From positions 1 to 10,820 of the forward strand of contig JAYVOC010000163.1 of assembly GCA_043758125.1 (NCBI GenBank): a stretch of 10,820 bases of DNA. Direction: 5' to 3'. Below, piece after piece: positions 1-10,300 of this stretch. The first letter of the stretch is position 1; every line of letters begins with the position of its first letter. The notes beneath the pieces are model-generated. The model did no database searches, was not told the DNA's origin, and worked only from the letters and a program-made list of their open reading frames with translations. The stretch comes from JANXSD01 sp043758125 (lineage in GTDB: Bacteria; Bacteroidota; Bacteroidia; AKYH767-A; OLB10). The position numbers and the translations under genes are program-made.

Positions 1-131
1 CAAAAAAAATTGTGGAATATAAATAGTGGTTTAAATTTTAAAATGCAAATTATATAAGTTACCTATTGATAATAGTAATAGATTTGGTAAATGAAGAAAA
101 ATGGTTTTAATCGATTACTTACAATAATCAA
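1..131. other. Upstream non-coding leader of the sensor kinase gene
   Basis: This is an AT-rich stretch with no convincing gene. The end of any upstream gene lies outside the window. It holds the candidate -7 element listed separately and a TATAAGTTA word at 53-61 that recurs at 3174-3182 upstream of the regulator gene. I see no clear Shine-Dalgarno sequence before the ATG at 132, which is usual for Bacteroidota. Confidence 0.6.
79..86 (+). promoter_or_regulatory. Candidate Bacteroidota -7 promoter element for the kinase gene
   Basis: TAGATTTG matches the Bacteroidota sigma-A -7 consensus TAnnTTTG exactly. It would place a transcription start near position 93 and give a leader of roughly 40 nt before the ATG at 132. 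No good -33 TTTG is visible at the expected spacing, and such words arise by chance in AT-rich DNA, so this is only a candidate. Confidence 0.3.
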
Positions 132-3068
132 ATGAGAAAATTTTATTGCATTATATTTATTCTTTATTTGGTTCCATTAAAAGTTATTTCACAATCATCA
201 GAACCTGTTTTTAAACATTATAGCATTGCAGATGGATTGCCTTCCTCCCAAATATATCAAATAATTCAAGACAAAAAAGGATTTTTATGGTTTGGAACCG
301 ATCATGGACTAGTAAAATATAATGGATATGAATTTAAGATATTCACGTCTGCAAACGGATTGTTAGACAATACTGTTTTTAAATTATTTATCGACAGCAA
401 AAATCGTTTATGGATGCAAACATTTTCTGGGCAATTGTTTTTTGTGGAAAAAAATAAAATCGTCGCTTATAAATTCAATAGCAAAATTGTTGAACTAGTA
501 AAAAACAATATACCTAAAGGGTTTTACATCGATAGCATCGGCAATGTCTATTTTACTTGTGGCGGAATTGGCGAATATAAAATTGATCTTTCAGGAAATT
601 TTTTAAAACGATTTCCTAGTACTAATAGCATTGATCGGAACGAAATTTATATTGACGAAATTGGTACCACTCATTATTTAACCTCTGGATTTATTAACTC
701 CAATAAAGACATTCCAATTCATTTTTACTTAAACGATAAGGATTTTAAGAATGATACCATTAGTAAGTTGCTGAAAGACTATGGACAAATTTCATTAACA
801 AGAAAAAGAAATGGTAAATTATTAATTACATTATCAAAATACATTTTCGATATCAGTGGTGACAAATTAGAATTGTTAGATAGTTTCCCTAACGTAATAA
901 CGAACATATTCGAAGACAAAGAAAATAAAATATGGGTATCTACCTATTCTGGAATATATGTTTGCAATTCGGATTTTAAAAACAGTAAGCGAATTTCATA
1001 TTTTGAAAAAGAGTTTATAACAAATTGTATACAAGACAATGAAGATGGATTTTGGATTACAACTTTAAACAGCGGAGTTTATTATCTCAATTCAAGTAAA
1101 ATTAAAAATTATATCTTTAATGATACCAATACAAATGAACCCATTTGCTTAACCTATGGCAATAAAAATATTTATGCTGGATTTAGAGATGGCAACGTAA
1201 AACAATTAAATGCAAATGAAATAAAAAATATTTGGTCGTTTCCAGAAAACAGTTTTCTAAGTCACATTTTTTTTGATTCAACCTCTTATAAAATTTATTT
1301 TTCTAAAATATCTCCTGGTTATTTATACAACAATAAATTTATTGCGCTTAAAGGTTCAGAAAACATGGGTTTTAAAGGAAATTATATCTTGAGAAAAAAT
1401 GGTGAAATCGTAAATGCAACAGTAAATGGAATTTACAAAATTCGGAGTGATTCCATCTATGCGAAATATGCCTTATTACAAAGGGCGAATTGCGTTTTCG
1501 AAAATAAAAAACTAGAACTTTTAATTGGCTGCAATGATGGGGTATTTAAATTAGATGAATTAACAGGAAAAACAACGCTTTACCATCCAGCATTTAAAAA
1601 TATAAGAGTAGATGATATAAATGAAATTAACTCCATTGTGTGTATTGCCACTCGTGTAAATGGATTAGGATTGATTTATCAAAATAAAGTACATTATATT
1701 AATGAATCAAATGGCATTTGCAGTAATATAATTCATCATATAGCAATTAGTGGAAATAATATTTGGTGTGCTTCTTACAATGGACTTTCCAAAATTGAGA
1801 TAATAAATTTTCAGCCATTAAAATATAAAATAACAAATATTGGAATTCATGAAGGTCTTCCTAATAATGAGATAAATGATTTATTAGTAATTAATGACAC
1901 AGTTTGGGTTGCATCAAAATCAGCAATCTCCTATTTTAATCAGCATGATAATTTTTCAAATAGTACACCTGCAATTCTTCACTTCACTACTTTTATAATT
2001 AATACATCAGATACCATTGTTTGTGATAATTCAAGATTACCGTATTCATCAAATAACATAAAAATTGGTTTCGAAGCATTATCATTTAAAAGCGGCGGGG
2101 CTATCATTTATAAATATAGTTTGATTCATGATTGTGATACATTTACTTCTAATACCAACGATCGCCATGTAGAATTCCTTTCGCTTAAACCAGGCAAGTA
2201 TCAATTCTTGGTGTCAGCTATGAATAGCTCCGGAGTTTGGACTGACACTACGAAGAAATTGGAATTTACTATTTTAGAACCATATTGGCAAACTTGGTGG
2301 TTTATTTCAACAATCTGTTTGATACTTTTATTAATTGTATATATCATTTTTAGAGATAGAATAAACAGGATAAAAAAAGATGAGGAACTAAAAACAGCTT
2401 TTAACAAGCAAATAATGCTTCTCGAGATTAAAGCACTAAGAGCGCAAATGAACCCTCATTTTATTTTCAATGTAATTAATTCTATACAAGATTATATTTT
2501 AAAAAGTGATTCGAAATCGGCTCAACGTTATCTTACAAAGTTTGCTAAACTCATTAGATTGATATTGGATAATTCTTTTGAAGGGGAAGTGTTACTATCT
2601 GAAGAGTTAAAAGCAAATGAATTATATATTGAATTGGAGCAACTTCGGTTTGAAGATAAATTTGATTTCGTTTTTGAAATTGATGAAGAGATAGATATTG
2701 ATTCTTTAATAATACCATCAATGATCATTCAACCTTTTTTAGAAAACTCCATAAAACATGGGTTACATCATCTGGAAGAAAAAGGTAAATTAAAATTATT
2801 AATTTCCAAAACTAAAATGGATTTAATAATTATTATTGAAGATAATGGTATAGGAAGAATTGCTTCCAATGAATGGAATAAAGGAAGTTTAAATGAGCAT
2901 ATCTCACGAGGTTCATATATCACCTCCAAACGAGTTGAAGCCTATAATAAAGCCCATAATACAACTATTGAATTAGTAATAATTGATTTGGATAATGGAT
3001 CGAAAGGTACAAGAGTAGAACTGAAAATTCCTATTAAATATCGAAATTTAAAAGGTGATTCGATTTAA
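132..3068 (+). CDS. Propeller-sensor LytS-type histidine kinase
   Basis: This is a membrane sensor kinase of a two-component system. The N-terminus has a signal peptide (residues 1 to about 20, ending VIS before Q21). A long periplasmic sensor follows, with two-component-regulator-propeller strands recognisable by Trp motifs: LWFGTDHGL near W53, then W94, W268, W308, W545 and W592. A Y_Y_Y-like domain lies at about 648-712. A single transmembrane helix spans about 723-743, followed by a short basic, helical linker. The cytoplasmic His_kinase domain has the phosphoacceptor H776 in MNPHFIFN, an N box at 867-877 (QPFLENSIKHG), DNGIGR at 904-909, and a late GT at 959-960. No response-regulator domain is fused, unlike the hybrid systems of gut Bacteroides. 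It is intact and followed by a co-directional LytTR regulator, its probable partner. The ligand cannot be read from the sequence. Residue assignments are direct observations; topology and pairing follow from the family. Confidence 0.95.
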   Translation: MRKFYCIIFILYLVPLKVISQSSEPVFKHYSIADGLPSSQIYQIIQDKKGFLWFGTDHGLVKYNGYEFKIFTSANGLLDNTVFKLFIDSKNRLWMQTFSGQLFFVEKNKIVAYKFNSKIVELVKNNIPKGFYIDSIGNVYFTCGGIGEYKIDLSGNFLKRFPSTNSIDRNEIYIDEIGTTHYLTSGFINSNKDIPIHFYLNDKDFKNDTISKLLKDYGQISLTRKRNGKLLITLSKYIFDISGDKLELLDSFPNVITNIFEDKENKIWVSTYSGIYVCNSDFKNSKRISYFEKEFITNCIQDNEDGFWITTLNSGVYYLNSSKIKNYIFNDTNTNEPICLTYGNKNIYAGFRDGNVKQLNANEIKNIWSFPENSFLSHIFFDSTSYKIYFSKISPGYLYNNKFIALKGSENMGFKGNYILRKNGEIVNATVNGIYKIRSDSIYAKYALLQRANCVFENKKLELLIGCNDGVFKLDELTGKTTLYHPAFKNIRVDDINEINSIVCIATRVNGLGLIYQNKVHYINESNGICSNIIHHIAISGNNIWCASYNGLSKIEIINFQPLKYKITNIGIHEGLPNNEINDLLVINDTVWVASKSAISYFNQHDNFSNSTPAILHFTTFIINTSDTIVCDNSRLPYSSNNIKIGFEALSFKSGGAIIYKYSLIHDCDTFTSNTNDRHVEFLSLKPGKYQFLVSAMNSSGVWTDTTKKLEFTILEPYWQTWWFISTICLILLLIVYIIFRDRINRIKKDEELKTAFNKQIMLLEIKALRAQMNPHFIFNVINSIQDYILKSDSKSAQRYLTKFAKLIRLILDNSFEGEVLLSEELKANELYIELEQLRFEDKFDFVFEIDEEIDIDSLIIPSMIIQPFLENSIKHGLHHLEEKGKLKLLISKTKMDLIIIIEDNGIGRIASNEWNKGSLNEHISRGSYITSKRVEAYNKAHNTTIELVIIDLDNGSKGTRVELKIPIKYRNLKGDSI

Positions 3069-3207
3069 ACTAATTTCTCGTTGAAATACCTTTATAGGAG
3101 TGTCAATTTGCTTTTTTTCGATCAATTTCTTAATATTGTTGTAAGTAATTTATATAATTTATCAATATCACTGTATAAGTTAATCTTTACCTGTAAATTT
3201 GAATTAA
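3069..3207. other. Spacer between kinase and regulator genes
   Basis: This gap of 139 bp is long for tightly coupled operon genes. I see no ORF of note and no convincing hairpin terminator. It could hold a separate promoter for the regulator: TAAATTTG at 3194-3201 fits the TAnnTTTG pattern, but it sits only 6 nt before the ATG. TATAAGTTAATC at 3174-3185 resembles a LytTR-type recognition site. Confidence 0.5.
3194..3201 (+). promoter_or_regulatory. Weak candidate -7 element before the regulator gene
   Basis: TAAATTTG matches TAnnTTTG but ends 6 nt upstream of the ATG at 3208, so the transcript would be leaderless or nearly so. No -33 TTTG lies at the right distance. It may be fortuitous. Confidence 0.15.
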
Positions 3208-3942
3208 ATGCTAAAAGCTTGTATTGTCGATGATGAAAAAAAGGGACGCGATATTTTACAATTTCTCCTTAACGAATATTGTAAAGATATTCAAGTTATT
3301 GGTCAAGCAGATTCAGTAGATACTGCATTCGATTTTATTAATAAACATCATCCTGATATTGTTTTTTTAGATGTTGAAATGCCACGTGGAAGTGGTTTTG
3401 AATTATTAAAACGATTTGATAAGATAGATTTTAAAACCATTTTTGTTACTGCACACAATCACTACGCAATTAAAGCGATTAAATTTGCCGCTATTGATTA
3501 CCTCTTAAAACCTGTAGATGTAGATGAATTAATTCAGGCAGTTAATAATGCAATTAATTCCCCGAAAAATAATATTCAACAACATTATTCTGGGCTTCTC
3601 GAAAACCTCGAAACTAATCGCACAGGAAAAATAGCTATTCCTGTAAAAGACGGAACTGCTTTTATTAATCCAAGCGATATTATCCGACTAGAAGCGGATG
3701 GAAGTTATACCCATATCTTTACACTAACAGAAAAACTTACTGCTTCAAAAAATATAAAAGAATACGAAGAACTTCTTCAAGACTTAAATTTTTTTAGAGC
3801 ACACCATTCACACTTAATCAATTTACATTTCGTAAAATCATTTAGTCGTGTGGATGGTTATTTTGCCAACATGAGCGATGGCTCGTCAGTAGAAGTTTCT
3901 AGAAGAAAAAAAGACCACTTTTTGCAATTGATGAATCTTTAG
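3208..3942 (+). CDS. LytTR-family response regulator
   Basis: This is a cytoplasmic DNA-binding response regulator. Residues 1 to about 118 form a CheY-like receiver with the acidic pair D8/D9, phosphoacceptor D55 in FLDVEMP, the switch residue T81 (FVTAH), and K101 in LLKP. A linker of about 20 residues leads to a LytTR DNA-binding domain at about 141-243. That domain is recognised by the IPVKDG start, the IIRLEADGSYTHIF segment, and the FFRAHHSHLINL segment, which matches the family's conserved R-x-H-x-S-x-L-I-N motif. The length of 244 aa is typical of LytR/AlgR-type regulators. No residue needed for phosphotransfer is missing. The upstream neighbour is the LytS-type kinase, its likely phosphodonor. 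Downstream, a long non-coding region with repeats precedes a giant surface-protein gene, a plausible but untested target. The family and pairing calls are secure; the regulon is inference. Confidence 0.95.
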   Translation: MLKACIVDDEKKGRDILQFLLNEYCKDIQVIGQADSVDTAFDFINKHHPDIVFLDVEMPRGSGFELLKRFDKIDFKTIFVTAHNHYAIKAIKFAAIDYLLKPVDVDELIQAVNNAINSPKNNIQQHYSGLLENLETNRTGKIAIPVKDGTAFINPSDIIRLEADGSYTHIFTLTEKLTASKNIKEYEELLQDLNFFRAHHSHLINLHFVKSFSRVDGYFANMSDGSSVEVSRRKKDHFLQLMNL

Positions 3943-4138
3943 GATTTTTACATCAAATTAATAATGCAAATTGTTAAAAACTTCGTCAAATACAATAATT
4001 CCTACTTTAGCATTTCAAAGACTAATTTTCACCTTTCAGCTCTTCAATGCCTAATATTCCTGTAATTTTTATAAGTATTCGCCTAGATTTTCATTTTTTT
4101 TATCTCGAAAATCACCACGGGTTACTTTAAATATACCA

Positions 4139-4151
4139 ACTATCAACAAAA
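4139..4151 (+). repeat. 13-bp direct repeat, copy 1
   Basis: ACTATCAACAAAA is identical to the copy at 4250-4262. Downstream bases form a loose dyad, CTAnnAAC, then 11 nt, then GTTnnTAG (4140-4166), so this copy may be a degenerate form of the inverted repeat at the second copy. Confidence 0.6.
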
Positions 4152-4249
4152 GCTACCAGTTATTAGAAAGTTCTATTTTAAGTAGTGATTTTACTTTTTA
4201 TTAAATATATTGTACTCGTCCAATTCAACTCATTATATGTGTTTAATCG

Positions 4250-4262
4250 ACTATCAACAAAA
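4250..4262 (+). repeat. 13-bp direct repeat, copy 2
   Basis: This is identical to 4139-4151, with starts 111 bp apart. It overlaps the left arm of a perfect inverted repeat (4252-4277) and ends 109 bp before the ATG of the giant gene. Confidence 0.6.
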
Positions 4263-4277
4263 TCGCAATTGTTGATA
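4252..4277. promoter_or_regulatory. Perfect 9-bp inverted repeat, candidate operator
   Basis: TATCAACAA (4252-4260) and TTGTTGATA (4269-4277) are exact reverse complements separated by 8 nt. No U-tract follows, and the stem is AT-rich, so a protein-binding dyad is more likely than a terminator. Each arm contains GTTGATA, which partly fits the published LytTR-site consensus [TA][AC][CA]GTTN[AG][TC][GA] (8 of 10 positions). Binding by the neighbouring regulator is inference. Confidence 0.4.
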
Positions 4278-4371
4278 AATTGTCCTTTGATTGAATCGTT
4301 TTTATTTATTAATCGATCATCTCAAAGAAGAATTTAAAAAATGTAAAAAATCACCAATTAATACCTAACCT

Positions 4372-7300
4372 ATGGAAACATTAACATTTACCGAGACTAA
4401 AAAAGTAGAAGGAAAACGAAGTAAGTTATTTTTAATCTGTATTTTTTTGATGAGTATTTTTAGCATTTCTAATGCTATTTCACAACCTCTCTCTGTTGCT
4501 AATGACCCTATTTGTAGCATTCATTGTTGTAGTCCACAATTTCCTTGCAATTGCTCGGCCGGTGTTATTGCATCAGGTGGCGTACCGCCCTATTCATATA
4601 CAGTAATCAATGGATCAAGTGTTATAAGTACGAATCCATGCGTTACTGGATTGTGCCCTGGGTCTTATAATTTTATTGTTCGAGACGCATCAAATGCACA
4701 AGTTTCGTTAATAATAACTGTAGGTGGAGCTTGTTGTAAATTAAATTGTAGAGATACTTCTTTTTGTTATAATGTTCCTGACTCAGCAATTCATCTTGTG
4801 AAACCACATTATGCGAATATTTCTGGTGGAGGCGGAACAGGTAATGGAGGTCCCTCGGATTGCGTTAGTGATTCAATTTGGAGCATTGCACCAGGAGTTT
4901 ATCCTGTAGGAACAACAGTAGTAAAATGGTATGTTATTCATAATGGCATTCTTGATTCATGCTCACAAAATGTAATTCGAAATGCACCATCTGTTTACAG
5001 CATAAGCTTTAATACTTCTCCTGCTTTGGTTGCCGGTGTAATTAATATTTGTAACGGTCAATCGATTACCTTCAATAATACATCAACTGGTACTACTGGT
5101 CAACTTTGGAATTTTGGCAATGGGTATTATTCAAGCAATGCATCGCATACAGAACCAGCCTCCCATTATCCTCCCGGAACTTATTATGATACGTTAACTG
5201 TTTATGATGCTTGTGGAACGCCACATGATACTGCCTTTACTGTTATTGTAGATTCTGCATCAGGACCCGATATTTATTGCGTTTCCGTAGTGTGTCCTGG
5301 TGATACAGTAACTTATCATACACATGCAAATTGTACAGGGTATTCATGGAGTGTTACTGGTGGAACTTTTCTAACAATACCAACATCAACTAGCGATTCT
5401 GCAACTGTAATTTGGGGTGCTGGTCCGAATGGTTTTTTAACGTTAAATGTTTCAGGATGTACTCCTGCTTTAACGTGCCCTCTTGGAACAACTGTAAAGA
5501 TTAATATCGTTCCTACAACATTACCAATTGCCGGTGATACAATTGTATGCTCAGGTTCTAAAAGTTGTTATTCTGTTGAATGTATTCCTGGAAATACTCA
5601 TGGATGGGAATTACTACCTTCAACTGCTGGTGTAATTACTGGTCAAGGAACTTGTGAAGTTTGTATTCAGTGGAATCCAACTTTTTTTGGCACTGTTACT
5701 TTAATAGTAAATTACAATAATGTTTTAACAGGAGCAGGTTGTAATCTACCCGGAAATTGTAGCGCTAAACACGGTTGTGGTGGAACAGGAACAATTACTA
5801 TTCATGTTCGTCCAATATTTGGTATTTCCGGACCAGCAAAGGTTTGTCCGAATACAGTAAGTGCTCCATTTAATGGAATGAATCTTACGAATAATACTAT
5901 TGCATCAGGAGTAAGTTGGAAATTGGTTACACCGATTCCTTCTACATTAACTTTTGCAAATTCAGGTTTATTAAATGCTTATACTTGGAATGCAGGTATA
6001 GGAATTTATCAACTTACAGCTTATGCACCAGCAAATATTTATTGTAATGATTCAGCTGTAACAACTGTTGAAGTTGTAAATATTATTGCACCAAATAATA
6101 TTGTTGGTCCTGATACTGTTTGTGCGAATGTACCAACAGTGTATAGTGTTGCACCAAACATGACTGGTGTTACCTATACATGGACAATCATTGGTGGTGG
6201 AGTAATCGTAGGACCAGCAACTGGAAATTCTGTTTCGATCAGTTGGCCTGTCGGCGGCGGAAGCGTTTCTGTGATTCAAACATTAAGCGCACTTCCTGGT
6301 TGTATTTCATCATCATCATCTATAAAAATTGTTAAGACTTGGCCCAATTTTCCATTACCAGTTATCACTGCAAGTAATCCTACAGTTTGTTTAAATAGTA
6401 CGATCACCTACTCTATTCCACTTCCATTAATTAGCAATGGAACTTATACGTGGTCGATCGTTCCCGCAACAGCTGGAAATATTATTTCTGCAAATGGAAC
6501 AAATACAATCACTATTAAATGGATTAGTTCTGCGATTACGCCAATATTTGTTAAGCTAAAGATTTCGCGTTGCTATGCTGATTCAGTTATGCTTCCAATA
6601 AATTTATTGCCTTTACCAGCTGTTCCAAATATTAGTTATTTACCAGCTACACCATGTTTAAATAGTGTTGTACAATTTACTACTACAAGTCCTGGTACTT
6701 GGAATTGGAACTTTGGTGATGCAGGTGTTTCAACTATACAAAATCCACCGCATACTTATGTAACGCCTGGAGATTTTAATGTGCAATTATATGTTACCAA
6801 TTTATCAGGATGTTCTGATACTGCCTATACACAAATTCATGTAAATGATATTCCCGTTTCTCCAATCATTGCAGGAAATGATAGTGTATGTTTAAATAGC
6901 GTCAATCTATATTCGTTCTCGCAACCATTATTTATGGGAGCAAGTTATACATGGTCATTATCTGCACCGGTATTAGGAAGCATTTTATCATCAGGAAATA
7001 ATTTTGCTAATATTAAATGGACATCGCCAGGAATTGATACTGTGTTATGTCATTTGCAATCGACATGTTTAGACACGATAGTAAAATTTGTTGTAGTAGT
7101 AAATGCATTACCTGTTGCATCTATTTCTGGTCCAGTATCTGCGTGTTTAGGTTCGCCTGTTACATTTACTGGATTTGGTGGAGTAAGTTATACATGGGGC
7201 TTTGTTTCAGGTTCTCCATCTTCTTCCATCACATCACCACAAATAGTAACCTATAGTAGTACTGGAACATTTGCTGTAACTTTAAATGTTATTGATGCGA

Positions 7301-10300
7301 ATGGATGTACAGCAAATACAAATACGAACATCACTATTAATCCATTACCTATTGCAATTATTACAGGAACAAATGGTGTTTGTACTTTCCCTTCAAGTGC
7401 AACAATGACCGCAGTTAATTTAGCAGGTTATTCATTTGCATGGTCTCCATCAGGAAATACACCATCGATCACACAAACTATTTTCGGACCAACAACTTTT
7501 TCATGTATTGTAACCAATGGTTTCGGATGTACTCAATTATCAAATTCAATAACTGTTATCGGTGGAGTATGCAGTAGTATTCCTGGCCCTTGTGTTGTTA
7601 ATGATAGTATTGATTTCACGTATACTCCTCCAATTTGTTTAAGTCAAGTATTTACAAAAATTTATTCGGCACCATTAGTTAGTTGGAATTTTGGTGATGG
7701 TGGAACTGCAGGAATTGTTAATCCAGTTCCTCATACTTATGCAGTACCAGGAGTTTATCCTACAACAGTTATCGGTACTGGTTTCGGTATTGATCAATTT
7801 GGAAATCCATGTACAATTGTACTTGCTAATACTCACATGATCACCGTTCCATTTGATGCACATTTTGATTTCTCGTTTCAATGCAATGGCTTAGGACAAA
7901 TGCAAACAATTTTTGCAAATACATCTTTATGGATAAATGCTGCAACTAGTTATAATTGGAATTGGTACGATATAACAACAAGTTCAACTATTTCGAATCT
8001 TCCATTTCCTTCTCCAGCATTACTCACTGCAGGAACGCACGTAATTCGATTAACGATTTTTGATCCTGTAACAAATGCAAATTGTGTTATCACTCGAACA
8101 ATATTAGTTCCAGTTCCTATTGTTGCCGCATTTACTGTATCTAGTCCGGTTTGTCAAGGTACTGCTGCAATATTTACTGATAACTCTATAAATGTTATCA
8201 ATGAATCATCACGATTATTTAACAATGGAAATGCAGCTACATCAAATCAAAATCCTGCAAGTTTAATTTATACTGGTTCTGGAAATTTTACAGCGTCGTT
8301 AACGGTTACTGATATTTATGGATGTAATAGTTCAACCTCGCAAAATGTGTTTGTTAATCTTGTTGGAACAGGAACAATAACTGTTGGACCGAATAGTTGT
8401 GATTCAGTAATGTTAACCGCATCAGGCCCTGGACCATTTACTTGGTCGGTGATAAATCCACCTCCATTCCCAACAAATCCTGTATATGTAAAAACAAGTG
8501 GATTCTATAAAGTTTCATCGTTCGATGGCAATGGTTGTCCATTCACCGTAGGACCAATTCAAGTGACAGTAAAACAATCACCGATTGTAGTGATAACAGG
8601 AAAAACACAATATTGTCAAGGAGAAGCATTAGCGATTAAAACAACAACTGCTGGAGTATCTTATGCATGGAATAAACTTCCATCGCTTGTAATAATTGGT
8701 ACTTCTGCAAATCTTGGAGGAATACTAACAAGCCCTGGAACTTTCACCTATAAAGTAACCGTTACATCTGCAAACGGATGTTCTGCATTTGCAACTTATA
8801 CAATAACTGTTGATCCCGTACCATCATCAGCAGTAATTAATTCCTCGGGACCATTAACATTATGCCAAGGTGATTCAGTAATGTTATTTGTAAATCCTAC
8901 AGGAAATACTTATCTCTGGTCAAAATCACCCGCACCTCCATTAACAGGACCACAAAATACAAATCCTAATTTATGGGTTTCACAAAGTGGTACCTATTCT
9001 GTAATTGTACAAACTATAACTGGTTGTGCATTTCCAGCTATTGCTCCAGTAACAGTTATCGTTAATCCATTACCATTAGCAAATATTGTTGGTGATACAA
9101 CACTTTGCGAAGGGGAAACTTTGCAATTACTAACTACACAAGGACAAGGCACCTATGCATGGACAGGACCAACATCAAGTGGCATTACAAATCCATTTGT
9201 AAAACCAAATATGCAGTTAGGTGATGCAGGAATTTATTCAGTAATCGTAACTAATATTTTTGGTTGTACCGCTACAGATACAATTAATGTAATTATAAAT
9301 CCTGCTCCAACTGTTCCATTTATTATTTCAAATCCAGGCGGCGTACTTTGCGAAGGACAATTGTTTAACATAAGTATCGTTGGACCACTTGCACCACCCG
9401 TTGTTTATAATTGGAGTACTGGTCAGATGGGTTATAGTATCAACGCTGCAATGGCAGGAAACTATAGTGTGATTGCAACAAATCAATTTGGTTGTACTTC
9501 TGCATCCAACGTAATTACAATTCATCCTCTTCCTGATTTAAGTTGCGTACCAACGGGATGTTATGAATTCTGTAACGAATGTGTTTCAGTAGTGATCCCT
9601 GGCCCGTTTGGATTAACATCTTATGCATGGCAAAAATTAGTTGGAAATGTATTTGTATTTTATAGTGCCACACAAAATTTAACAGTGCTTCCTCCTGGTG
9701 GAATATTCCGATTAATAGGTTCTAATCAATGGGGATGTGCTGATTCTACCGACACATTAAGAGTTACCTTTAAAGATTGTTGTCCGTTACTTCCTCCTCC
9801 ATCGTGTTTAGATACTTGCGTTAATTTTAATTCAAATAATCTTGCTGGATGGCATCCTAATCCTATAGCTCCGAACGTAGGTTTATCAGTTACAAATTTA
9901 AATTCACAAGCAGGTTTAACTGACTATTATATTCTTGCATCCGATCAAGCTGGTCCATCACAATTAGAAGCAGGCACACAGTTACTTGGTAAATGGTGTT
10001 GCGGATCTTTCTGTTATGACTATAAAGTTTTTGATGATGGTGTTGCCGGAGTTATAAATACCTTTCCACAGTTTACTATTTTCAATGGATTACTTGGATT
10101 TAGATTTACTTCAACAACAGTTGCAAATGAAACTACTGCATGGCAAAGAATCTGTGCTCCAATTACTAATTGTAATCCTCCTCCAATTTCAGGAGCAGGT
10201 ACGTGGATTCCAATTGCTGGAACAATACTTACTGATTGGACAACAGTTTTAAACAACGTAACAGAAATTGATTTCAAAGTTGATTACTCCGCAGCAATTG

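Larger units (their letters stand above)
3943..4371. other. Long intergenic region with operator-like repeats
   Basis: This gap of 429 bp separates the regulator from the giant surface-protein gene. I find no credible gene; the best + strand ORF noticed has 33 codons (3964-4065) and no family features. The region contains a 13-bp direct repeat (4139-4151 and 4250-4262), a perfect 9-bp inverted repeat (4252-4277), and a looser dyad at 4140-4166. The only TTTG (4286-4289) lacks the TA needed for a good -7 element. Its length suggests a regulated promoter or a long 5' leader. Confidence 0.6.

Noticed and set aside
2201..2728. Minus-strand ORFs (2201-2407, 2528-2728) inside the kinase gene
   Set aside because: They are antisense to the conserved kinase domain; the Ser/Asn-rich or hydrophobic composition is what the reverse complement of the kinase codons would give.
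3928..3957. TTGATG ... CATCAA stem at the end of the regulator gene, as a terminator
   Set aside because: The stem is only 6 bp, AT-rich, with a 17- to 18-nt loop and no clear U-tract after it, so it is not a credible intrinsic terminator.
3964..4065. 33-codon + strand ORF in the long intergenic region
   Set aside because: It is short, has no ribosome binding site or domain feature, and is expected by chance in a 429-bp AT-rich gap.
64..4278. TTGATAA/TTATCAA core present upstream of all three genes as a regulon motif
   Set aside because: The same 7-mer also occurs several times inside coding sequence (for example near 832, 1676, 3416, 6006 and 7530), in line with chance at this base composition.
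6052..6279. Minus-strand ORF of 75 codons inside the giant gene
   Set aside because: It is fully antisense to a continuous coding frame, has low-complexity composition (many Asn, Thr, Cys, Trp) and no recognisable domain. The same applies to the other short ORFs at 7047-7256, 7675-7881, 9328-9525 and 10020-10277.
5035..9780. Possible recent tandem duplication of DNA within the module array
   Set aside because: Modules share only short protein phrases; I saw no long near-identical DNA blocks between units.
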